DNA of 64,000 nt, from contig CM023448.1 of assembly GCA_013339765.2 (NCBI GenBank), forward strand, positions 327,141,441 to 327,205,440, given 5' to 3'. Source of the stretch: Haemaphysalis longicornis (taxonomy: Eukaryota > Arthropoda > Arachnida > Ixodida > Ixodidae). Position numbers and translations under genes: made by a program. The notes beneath the pieces are model-generated. The model was not told where the DNA came from. It ran no database searches and worked only from the letters and a program-made list of their open reading frames with translations. Below, piece by piece: positions 22,766 through 34,100 of the stretch; position 1 is the stretch's first letter; every line of letters begins with the position of its first letter.

Positions 22766-23959
22766 CGCGCTTCAACCGTAACATGTCAACAGTGAACTCT
22801 AGGCTGTGCCAGAATGCGCGCCGCCAAGTATGTAGGGGACGTGCGCTGACTGCTGTCATGTGAGGAGCAAGCTTTGAAGCGGCTCACTTCTTACAGCCCG
22901 GCCTTGTCAGGTGTTTCCGCATAGAGGAAGGGGCCCGGCGTTTACCGGTGCGAGCAGTTGGGCCAATCTATTTCCAGGCTATTCGCTAGCTGTTCTCTGC
23001 CGTGGCGATGGCACCTCTTCAGCCACATCTTCCCCAGCGGCTAACAGCAGAAGCGAGGGGTATACCGCTGCTCTGTATAAATGTCGTTGTGTCCCTTCTC
23101 CTGAGTGGGCGTATTCCGCAATGCTCAAGTCGCAAAGGTTTTCGTATACTGGGCTGCAGCATATCTGTCGCGCTATCCCTTTCAAACTTCGGCGTTCTCA
23201 ATCCGATGGCCTCTTTGGGTGAGCTGTGTAGGCTTAGCTGTGTCGGCAAAAGCACCAGTGAGCTGATTAGTGCGTTTCCAACCAATACATTGCGCCTACC
23301 CTATAGCAGATAATCTGGTTACACAGTTAAACGCACACTGAAAGCAGCCGGACGGCACGGAAATGTTCGGCAGTTAGGAATTTTCTAACAGACAATCTAA
23401 ACGTCACAAGCTAAACGTAATGCCCTTAATGCACCTTTCCTGCTTAAGTTTTCGATTGGTGGTGCAACGTTTGCACAGGACTACGCTTGCGGCGTTTGCT
23501 GCTCAGGGTTCGCCTTGCTGGCATTGTGCAGAACGTTGGGTGTCTTGCTAGTCGACCCGCCTCATCCGTGCTGGCCATCTCCGCCAGAAGGCTTCATATT
23601 TGAAGCTAGAGTCGATGCGTTCTCGTGGCTCAACTGCGTAGCACTGCTGAGATAAAGAGCGCGTGCTGTCATTGGCGCATTCCAGTCGCTGACGCGATGG
23701 ACGGCTGTCCGAGCAAAAACAGCGCGTTGTTGAACCCTCAAAGGCAGCTGCCTGCTGGTCGCTGCACAGACCGCACATTTGAAGAGCAGTTCACCTTAGC
23801 TGAACTTTCGCCTCGACCACTCTCCGCTGCCTCTGCCCAGGGGTGGTGACGGCTCTTCGTTGACGGCACATCAAGCGATAGGCGTGTGGAGCAGCGTAAT
23901 AAGCAAAGAAAAATTGGCCTAGTGCTTGCTTCGCATCGAAAGACGATAGCGTTGCGGCT

Positions 23960-24900
23960 GTGCACGTAACGCACCCTTCTACTTGTCGTGCCCTTTCCCC
24001 GTGTTCTCCCTGCTCTGTCTCTCCGTTCTTGCTGTAAATACCTGTGACTCTGTAGTCTATACCTTTCCCGCCCTCCCCTTTTCCCCTCCAATCACCCCTC
24101 CTGCTTCGCTCCTCTGCCTCTCTCCTTCTCTGCCTCTCCTCACACTTTCCTTCTCTCATCTACATCCCCTTTCGCCAACCCGCTGTCACTCCTCCGATAC
24201 ACCTTTTCCCTCCTGCTCTTCCCCTCGCCATCTTTTATTGTCATTTCCTCCTCCCCTTTTCTCCCATCCTTCGCAGCATCACCACAGCGTCTGCACATCA
24301 CATCACCACATATCACTCCTTCCTTCCCTCCTCCCCACCTCCTCCCCACTATTAATTTACCCATTATGGCTCGTCCACCTCCACCGGTCAATTTCCCTCC
24401 CCGACCCCACCCCTTCCGCTAAACTTTTCACCTTCTCCCTCCTTTCCCTCTTCCTTCTGCAACCTCATCTCGCTCCTCTAATCCCATTCGCATCACCAGT
24501 CCTCCCCTTACACTTTATTCCCTTCTGAGTCCTCTCGTCGTCGTCCCAGTCGCGCTACGCTTTTTCCTGTCCTCCTATCCCTTCCGCGACCTTACTCTCT
24601 TCCGCTACCGCTACGCTTTCTCATCCTCTTCTCCCTCCTATCTTCTCTTCGCTGTTTATACCTTCCTTCCCTTCCGCTACACTCCTCTTCCCTTCTTCCT
24701 CCGCAAATCCCAGCACCAATGCCAATTCTACTTCCCCTCCTATCTCCCTCAACACTCCCCCTTCCACCTCATCATTCCCTTTTGAGCCCCATTCCCACTA
24801 CTCTTTTCCCATCTTCGTACCCGTCTTCCTCCTCTGTATCCCACTTCCCGCTCTCTTTCCCTCCACTACACCCTTTTCGCTTCCACAAACACTCCCTCAT
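23960..24900 (+). repeat. Long polypyrimidine tract
   Basis: About 900 bp of the + strand are dominated by C and T (CCCTTCC, CTCCTC, TTCCCT words), with G and A sparse. A reading frame across part of it is only a translation of this bias. Confidence 0.85.
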
Positions 24901-26286
24901 CACGAAAAAGAAAACTGCGCATGAAACGAGGACACAAGAAAGGACTAGACACACGGGGTGCAGACTAGCTACTGATTTTTTATTTGAGTAAAAAACAAAT
25001 CATGAAGGAAAATGCGATCTACGCATGTGCGATAACCTAGGGCACATGATGAAGATAAAAAAAAACAACCAAAACCACAGTCAATAACCGAGCGCAACGC
25101 GGGGGAAGGGGAAGGGGGGGGGAGGAGGGCAAGTGACTTGGAACTGGGCGTGCGCAATCGCTTCGTACATAACCAAAACAAGGCCAGGACCGAGGCAGTC
25201 CAAGTGTTTTAGTTTTATGCGCAGTTTTCTTTTTAGCATGTACCAACTAGCCCAAGTTTGTATTCTCCCCCATAAATTCCCAGTGGGTGAGTCACCCAGC
25301 AGTGCGTAGGATCACCAGTAACATTTCTGGCTTATTTGAGTGACAGGCAGACAGGGAGACCGCAACTATCGCGTTTAGGGACCTTAGGAACAAAGGCTTT
25401 GCTCGGGCAACGAAATGAAATTCACACCGGGTCACCGTCGTTCCATTTACGACTGCACATGCGCGCACCGGTGCTTTAGTGGAGCGAGACGGGGGGATAA
25501 AAACGTGTTTTAGCATTCCGTGAGGCCGTTTCGTGCCCACCTGTAGGCAGGCGGCCACTTCGGAAGCCTTGGAAAGCAAAAGTCCTGATTTATTTTAAGG
25601 ACGCCGCCTACTCGAGTCAACCAAACGGCTTGTGAAGTCCGCGCGATTCCGATAGCTCAAATGATGGAACACTCCACGACAACCGCAGGAACAAAGTTTA
25701 CCGTCTTTTTCGTGTTAGTTCTCGATATGGCAAACAAATTCTGCTAAGCAAGGTACGGTGCAACGCCTCGTGAGCACCGATTTATTTTAGCAGCAATGCG
25801 ACGAAAAAAAATTCTTTGCTATAGCTGTTGACCACGTATTACCATACGGTGACTCCCAGTCCTTTTTCGTAGCCACAAACGCCCAAAGACAGCCACACTT
25901 TCTGCTCAATAGCGTAATCGGCTGGCTTTTAGGACAGTTTTCACCACGCTATTTCTGTCCGAAAGCTATTGCACAAACAAGTGTAATTCTATTGGCGCGT
26001 CCCATTCCATCCCACCTTGGCTTGCGTCGGGAAGATCGGAGATGTGCGATAGTTTTGGTTACATTGCTTGTAGCAGTATCGCGAGAAATATGACTCGTCT
26101 TCAAGATCGGTGCGAGGGAAAGAAAGGGTATCATTGCCAGAATTTCTCAAGTACGACAGACAGGCGTTGTTGACAGTATTTTTTGACGACCAAGTTTAGT
26201 ATGCTACATTTGGGTTTTTTTTTTTTTTCACGGCGCCATGTGCGGAGTTTGTGTTTAGATGTGCTCTTCAGGGTCGCTAGTTGGAG

Positions 26287-26323
26287 CTAGTGTCACTAAA
26301 TAAGGTAACCCTAGTGACACTAG
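26287..26323. repeat. Inverted repeat CTAGTGTCACTA
   Basis: CTAGTGTCACTA (26287-26298) and TAGTGACACTAG (26312-26323) are perfect 12-bp arms around a 13-bp loop. The motif is shared with 5469-5489. Confidence 0.6.
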
Positions 26324-27499
26324 TTGAAGCCTTCCATGCACCGTTTTTCGAACTAAATGTTTGATATCTTCCACGCACATTTTTTTTTTCCTAGGTAAAA
26401 GTTTGATAACAGCTAGCTTTGTTTTAAAGCAAGAAATGCACCTGTTCGACGTGACGTTCGATTAGAACCTCGGTAGCAGTGCAACGCTGAACTTCGTTGC
26501 ACGCTTTGAATTAATGGAGCAGTCGGTAAACAACCGCACGATGGGTTTGTTATGAGCAGTAGCCCTGTTCACCACGCCAGATCGAGTATTTGGGAAGTTG
26601 TTAACGAAGTCCGTTCGTGTCCACCGTTCTTATTTTGTTCATCATTCCTTTCGCTGCTGTCACTTAAAATACGTTCCGCGTTATCCTTGGCAAGGAACAA
26701 GAATAACCAAGTATGTTTTTATGTGTTTTAATAGCGAATTTTCGCGTAATGGTATCACCTACAATTGAATCCGCCGTGGAAGCTGGCGGCCGTGACACCG
26801 CACTGTTCTACGGTGGCAAATAGCGAAGTGCCGGCTTACGGCATGGTAGCTATGAAATGAGCACGCGCCGGTGCACCTGCGCATGCGCACAACGGATTTC
26901 GACCGTCGTGCACGCGCGCAATCGCGCCGCGCGTGTATATACCGTACCGACACGCGAGCTGAAGTGCAAAAGTTCTCTGTGGACAGAACCGCGATTGAGA
27001 CTGGCTTTCCCTGATGGACATAAAACTTCAATGTTGCACGGCTGATATATAAGTACGTAGTTTTTGTTCTTTTTTTTTTTTTTCGTGATGTCGTCTTCAA
27101 GACTTTGCGGAGGTGTTGATCCCTCGACAGTCATGGCACGTACCCACCCAGGAAGATCGACCAGTGCTGAATAGTTATCGCAAATGAGACTGAATGACGA
27201 TGACAACCAACCAAGAAAAAAAAAAAAAGATTATCGAATCGCGCGAAAGTATTTCTGCCAAGGTCAGATGCTCTATAGCAGGGTCCAGATTCTGGAGATT
27301 TCTTCCTTCTGTTTCAGAGACTTACCGACGGCTCGATCTGATAAGCGCGCTCGTATAACCGCGTCGCTTCAGGGAACGTTCCGAATTGAAGGAGGGAATC
27401 TGCCTGGAATCTGGCCCACACCCCGTAAACTATATATAAAAAAAGAACGAAGTGAGAAAGCGATTAGCGGTGTGCCGCAGCGCGCACATCCTACGCCGG

Positions 27500-28073
27500 G
27501 GGGTCCAGCCCTGGTAAAACTTGCTGCGGCGGGAATGCGATCAGGATGCGGGCTGAACCCGAGTCGCAGCCGTTGTTCCGGCTGAGTGCTTGCTGGGAGC
27601 GCTGGCCGGCGGACCCTCCGAGGAGTGAGTTGAGCCAGATAAGCGGACTGTCGTAAGCGCAGGCCAGGCGAGCACGACGGCTATTGTGGCAATCCGCGCC
27701 TAGGGCCGTCGCGCAGCCCAAGCAGCTGATAGCGGCAGCCTTCCCGGAAGGAAAGCTGTCTCCCTTCTCCTTATCAGCGCCCTATGGCGGCGGCAGTGTC
27801 GGGGTGAGGGCGCTTTTTCTTCGCGCGGCCGTCGATATCTACGCAGATTTTCATCTGGCTGCTTCACTGCGTGCGGGCAATCGGGGTCGACGATGAATCC
27901 AGCGGCCAAGATGCCTCGCGTAAGCACGGCTCGCGCGCTTGCGAGGCGCGTTTGGACCTGCGATTTTACTAGGGCGCCAGAGGCCACCCGGGTGCGGGTG
28001 GTGGACGAAGTACGGTTGGCCAGCGCGAGCTTTTTTGACTCGTGGCGCGCCCGGGCGCGGGAGTGTTGTTGTC
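27500..28073 (+). promoter_or_regulatory. GC-rich 5' flank of NT5C2, likely CpG-type promoter
   Basis: The 570 bp before the putative NT5C2 start are GC- and CpG-rich with no obvious TATA box, as for a housekeeping promoter. The segment also carries a candidate short first exon at 27893-27919. No transcription start can be fixed from sequence alone. Confidence 0.45.
27893..27919 (+). CDS. Candidate alternative first coding exon (9 codons)
   Basis: ATG opens MNPAAKMPR and reaches a donor-like GTAAGC in phase 0, which would fit NT5C2 exon 2. The exon is very short and the -1 base is C, so chance is possible. It is a competing start to the one at 28074. Confidence 0.3.
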
Positions 28074-28172
28074 ATGCTAGCTTGTGCGGACGACGGCGAT
28101 AGCTTCTTTCGCAAGGATCGCCTCCGCGAAGCCTCCTTCATGGAGGCCAAGCGGCGCGCCGCACATGACGAG
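28074..28172 (+). CDS. NT5C2: NT5C2 exon 1 (residues 1-33, putative start)
   Basis: The ATG at 28074 opens 33 codons ending at a GTACGC donor, phase 0, which fits exon 2. The frame stays open upstream to 27939 and a second ATG lies at residue 23, so the true start is undecided. The N-terminus of this family is poorly conserved, so homology does not settle it. Confidence 0.55.
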
Positions 28173-31100
28173 GTACGCTCGCGCGGCCGTGCCTGCCGTT
28201 CCCCGCGCGCAGGCGGCCGGCGTCTTATCGCGGGCCGCCGCCGGGCCCCGCAGGCAGCGGTGAAATTTCGCCCGCCCAAGGCTGCCCAGCCCGGCGGCTG
28301 GAGTCCTTCTGCGCGCTTTGTAGGCCGCGCGGGTTCCCTGCCTGTGCCGGCCTTGAGTGGACAGGTTTTGCGGTCGGCCAAAGGCATTGCACCGTGCCCG
28401 ACCGTCCCCACGATGTGTCCATCTCCTGTTCGGACGTCGTGCTGCCCATGCTGTGTCCTTGGCCGAGGAAGTGAACGTGGCGCGCTTTCCTTCCGCAGGT
28501 GCACAGGGCGTCGCAAACAATAACCGACGGCGTGCCGGCAGCAGCCATCGACGATGGCACCCAGCCAGGGGCCCCCAAGAAGTACTACCGCGCCCCGCTG
28601 CACAGGTAAAATTCGCCCTTCCCGGTTTCCGATCGCGCTAGTCAACGCCCGTGATGTGACTTTCAGGATCTTTGTCAACCGGAGCCTTCACCTTGACAAG
28701 ATCAAGTTTTTTGGCTTTGACATGGACTACACCATTGCTCGTGAGTTATGGAAAATATATTTGTCAGCTACCACAGTTGTGACTGAATTTGGTGGGTTTG
28801 CTTCCAGAGTACAAGTCCCCAGACTATGAAGCCTTCCAGTTTCATCTTCTAGTTGACCAACTGCTTTCCATAGGCTACCCAGCAGAGCTCAAGCAGTTCC
28901 AGTACGACTCAACTTTTCCCATTAGGTGAGGCTTCTCTTTTTGTGCATGCACTTCCAAGTGTTGTACCTGTGACCGCATAGTGTCCACGGCTAGACACAT
29001 TTCGAGTGCATAATGGCTGAAGACAAAAATTTCAGTAACTGGTTTAATGTCGTGCTGTTTGCATCCTTCTGGCCCTGATATTTATACATGTACTGCTCGT
29101 GTCTAATGCTTCCTGTTGGTCTCAGTGTAGCACTGTCTTGATCTCTTTGGGCGTATACCCAGGATGTATACGCCCACCGTTTGCTGTGAGAGTAGCCTAG
29201 CGACGCCATGTGGGAGTTCCGCACATGTGCTTTGGACTGACAGCAAGATTATCTTCCATTGCCCCTGGATTTCTCCTTGCACATGTACTGAAGTTGCTCA
29301 TTCTGTCACTACAATGGTCTGATCTTTTGTAATGCCGTGTGCTTCCTGTGTTCACACTGAGATGAAAATAGTAAATCACCAGGAGTAACACAGGCAGTCT
29401 GCTAGGGTCCTAGGTTCTCTGCAGTGGCATTTGCGGAATTATCCCCATGAAAAGGATGTGTGCGAGGAAAATTCAGAAAAATATGGAATGACACTGTTAT
29501 TACTCCACTAGCAGCAGTAGCAGTGTCAATTTGCAAAACCTCGTGGCGTTAGCATTATTGTCTGTGCAAAAGGGTGCAGGACAGAGTGGCAAGGACTGGT
29601 GGGAGGTAAGAGGAGGATGGGTAAAATGAATTTAGTTACTCATTCTTCACCACACCGGTAGTGCAGACCATCCGCATCAATTGAAACGGTTGACCACAAT
29701 TTTTTGCTGAGCAAAGGGAACATATCACCCACCTTCATCTTATGATAAACTGAAATGGTTGCCTGCTTAGCTCAGATTCCAGGGTGGGCCTCTAGACCTG
29801 CCTGCAGGTGGCTGCTGTTCGAGCAGTTTGGGGTTCACTCGACACTATGACCTGATCATTTATTTTGAAGGAAACAGACGAGAACTCCACATATGAAATT
29901 ACGGCTTATGTCAAATATCTCTAGGTGTTCTGCTACCTTGCACTCGTGGTAGAGATGTTGCTTCATCCCCAGTTTATTTGATATTTCAGCCGATGTTACT
30001 CCATGATATTCTCGGCTGGAAGTCTGTGCCACATGAAAGTAACCTCCTCAGCAGTGCTCCTCTGTAATATTTAGTTCATATAAATAAGCAGATCGGGACA
30101 CGTATACTGGCATAATTAATTTGTACTAGGATGTGCACAGCAGAGCGCTTTATATTTGCTGCTAGTATTATAGTATATATATATTGCAGCTTGTGAAATA
30201 ATTCACCGATAAGCTCTAGCATGGAATGGAATTCATTGTTTGAGCTGCACAAAACGGGGCACAGAGTGAAATTTCTGCATGGTGATGAATGTCCGGAATT
30301 CCGTTTGCATTTACCAGCCAAGACGGCATAGGGGCTAAGGTATATATTGGTACCAAGCATGAGCTTAGGGTTCGAGCCTTGGCTGTGGAGGCTGGATTTC
30401 CATCAGGCAAGAACGGACGTGTGTTAGAAATTTCATTGCACATTGGAGCACAAGGTGTGGCTTTGCCATGTAGAGACCCAATTTAAACGAATTCTTTCTG
30501 CATTTTCATCAGGGTGTTTCCATAATGGCGAAGTTTTTATGAACAGGGTTATGCAACATTACCTGTGTAAACAGAAAAGCCTTTTTATAGTGGGATTAAT
30601 GATAGGCTTCTGGCAATGAAGGCAAAAAGAGGTGAATCTCAAGTGCAGTGAAAACGGGGAACCACCTTAAGAGAAAACATGGAGGAATTGCTTGACGCAG
30701 ACGCCTTCCAGCTCAAGCAGCACTCTTTGGGGTGTTGTGATTCACTGTAAAATGATTGTTCACAACATTGCGTTCAGAAACAAATGGGAAAAGGACTACC
30801 CACGATTGGCCACGTTAAATTGCACATGCCCACATCTTGAGCAGCTGTCTGTGGCTAAAACTGTACAGCGCTGTTACAATAGTACAGAACAGACGATGCG
30901 GGCAAAAAGAAAATTTGGAATTCATAGCTTCAGGTGCCATAAAAACAAATGTATAGTGCAGTGGAATGACGGTAATGCCATCTGAGCCTGCAGGGTAGGG
31001 ATGCAGCTTCTGGTATTAAGTTGGAGGAAAAACTAAGAGCAGGCCTGATAAGCTCTGGTCTCACTTTGCTCTCATAATTAGTCTAGTCTGTATTTAGCAA

Positions 31101-34100
31101 TGTACACTTTTCATCCACTCGGAACAAAAAAAAAAAGGTACGGTTGCATGGTAGCACCATCAGTGCAACCATGCAGCCGCAAGAAAGAAAATTATACAAA
31201 TTGTATGCTTGTGCTCCCTCCCACTGGGGAAATGCATGTTCACTACCTGCCTTTGTGAATGTGCATTCACAATGAACCCACACTATTTGAAAAGGGTTGC
31301 TGATGCTTTTATTAAGTTCAAGCAGTACCTTTTTATTTGCTAATATAGCTGTATTTATTAAAAATTGGCACGGGAATAATCTAATAAGAAATGACTCGAA
31401 ACCTGATGCTCGTATGTTCGAGTGGACATTGAAGCTGCAAAATTGAAGCCATCTATTGTTGAGTGCTAGCTCACTTTTTAATAGCTCTAGACTGTGCAAC
31501 TGATTTCAAATATTCATTGCCAAAAACTTGCTGTTTTGGTGTTGGCAATAAATATGAGCTAGCTGGAATGGTAGTGTGTGGCATCAGTGTATTTGAGCAC
31601 ATTAAAATATTAACTGTACTTTTTATCTTTCACTTTAGTTACTTGAATCTTTCACTTACATTTAGACATAGAACGTTCCAATACATTTCCACCTGTCTTA
31701 AAGACTAATGTGATCTTGTGTTCCCTCTCTTTCCTTTCTTTTGTGCAGGGGTCTTTGGTTTGACTCTCAGTACGGCAACCTTCTCAAAGTTGACCCCTAC
31801 GGAAACATCCTGGTCTGCTGCCATGGCTTTCAGTTTCTTAAGACGTGAGTACAGGGCTTTGCTTTCTGGAATTTACGTGTGCTCACCAATTGCTCTTGCC
31901 CGTGGGCAGGGGAGAAATCTACAAGATCTACCCGAACAAGTTCATCAAGCTTGACGAGTCCAGGGTATTTGTGCTCAACACTCTCTTCAACCTGCCTGGT
32001 GAGTTCCCTCCTCAAACTGTGCTGCATTTTTTCCTGAACGTGCAGTTGGTCATTTCTAGTGGGCAAAATATTCAGCAAACATTTCTTGAAAATGCACTAA
32101 AGGGAATGGTAAGCATTTGATGAGCAATTGTTTGAAATAAGGTTGAGCGCTATTTTCAGTACGACCTTCCTGTCGGCCTATTGCAACCTGGCATACTACG
32201 CCAGGCGCTGGGTTGGCCAGGCTTGGCAGGCAATGCACATCTTTGCTGAAGGACAGATTGAGCTGTTTTAGCGGAGCATGGGCAGTTGCAGTGGGTGTAA
32301 GAGACGGACACTCGAGGTGAACCTTCACAAATCGCATCTCCACATTGCCTTGGCAGTATAATGCAACACCTGTAAAGAAGAAAAAAGAAGGTTTAAAGAA
32401 AAAAAACGGAGGTTTGCGTGGTTGCGTGTGAGTCATGTTTAAAACTAATCCAAGTGGATGCTGAAACAAACTACAGCAGCTCTGCTAACATAAGTTCCTC
32501 CTGCGACGTAGTTGTGGCGATGGTATTTCGTAAACTTGAAATGTTCACTGATACTAACATGGGGGCATTATGCTAAATCTCAACTTTTAGGATAACAAGC
32601 GCAGAGTGTGCGTGCGTGTGCACGTGTGCGTTTTCCAGTGCATACTGACAAGAAAACGAAACTGAAGCACATTGGAGGGGGGTTTTTTGAAAACCTGGCC
32701 AAAACATGAAAGCGCTCTGAAATGTGATTGGTTGGCTGCAAAGGCTGGTAGTGTGACAATTTGCACTGAAATATCCGTAGTCTGTGATGTGGATGGAAGA
32801 GTATTGGAAGTGGGGTGTTTGCATTTTTGAACACGTACTCCTAATAAAATAGCAACAAAATCAAACTTGGCACAGTTGTGAACCAGGGAATTTTACGAGG
32901 TGGAGAGGTTAGGGGCTGAAACGTTGCCACAGGTCCTGCGATATTAAAATTGTTTTGAACATGTTGCACCCACTGAGAAAAATGTTGCCTGCTTTGCTTA
33001 CAAAATTCTGATGGCTCGTACTTGCAGTACATGTTGTAAGCAACGGTAAAATCTCTCCCTTGCTTATACCTGCACAGATGATTAATCACTGGAAGTTATC
33101 CTCCAATCAATACGTTAAATGCTTATTCAGTACAATAATTGAGTAGTATTGCACCCCTAAGTACTTATACTTTCTCTGTTCATGCAGTGTGGATAGGGAT
33201 TGCTCTACATTTGACCTGGTAAAAGCTTTGAGAAGCAGCCCTGATTTAAAGGGAGAATTCAGCTGGTTGTATACGAGTTGGGGTTTTATTCTAGGGATCT
33301 AAGCAACTCCTATCCTCCCGAGGCTGTGTTTAAAACGTTGCGTTTCACTTGAAAAAAAAATTTTTAATCTTGGAAGGAGCTTTGTCATTTTGGAGCTCTG
33401 TCATTGCTTTGTACTTGCCTTCCTGTTACTAATTGAACGTGTATTCCTTCACCAATAGAGACTTACCTGCTGGCGTGTCTTGTTGACTTCTTCTCCACAT
33501 CGCCGCAATACATCCCGTGAGTTCTTTGCGAACATTTATTAATTATGCGGTACATGTGACAAAGCTGTTGTCCTTAGTGGCCTACTTTTCAGCTGTAATG
33601 CAATGCCTTATTAGTCTTGTTACAGGAAGTTGATCTGAATTTACAAAACGCTAGCGAACATGTTCTTTCCACAAAGGTCACTAAAGTGACTGTTTCATAA
33701 TTTTTAATTTTCCCAGTTGGGCATCTGCCTTCTTTTAGTTGAAATAGACCCACAAAAAATTGTTTTTTGCTGCAAGAATTCTTTGTTTGAGAGCCATGTT
33801 GGGCAGTAGTAGTACAGTCCAATCTCGTTCTCAAGTGCCAACAGCGAACGCCACCACAAAGCTGTGGTTCAAATGTCCAGTAGCCTAGCAGGCCTAGTCG
33901 CGCTTGCCTCTTTTCTCTCTCGTTGTGTTGGGTGACGGTGGCTGGGCGCAACATTTTTGAGTTTTTTTGAGTCTGCCAACATTTTGAGTTTGAGCCTGTC
34001 TGCACATGCGTCTACTGCTAACGTACGCCATTTTCATTCCTAGGTTTGAGCGCTTGCTTATAAGCGCCAGTTTTTTTATTACAATGATATTTCAAAACAA

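Larger units (their letters stand above)
21228..27499. other. Spacer, or long first intron of the upstream NT5C2 isoform
   Basis: No exon was recognised here. It contains T-runs (21319, 22257, 26217, 27070), the polypyrimidine tract (23960-24900) and a small hairpin (26287). If the 21183 exon belongs to NT5C2, all of this is intron. Confidence 0.5.

Noticed and set aside
23983..24528. 181-codon + strand frame
   Set aside because: It is a Pro/Ser/Leu-rich translation of the polypyrimidine tract, expected from base bias.
27851..28678. 275-codon - strand frame opposite the NT5C2 5' exons
   Set aside because: It is antisense to exons 1-3 in CpG-rich DNA, where stop codons are rare. It shows no known motif.
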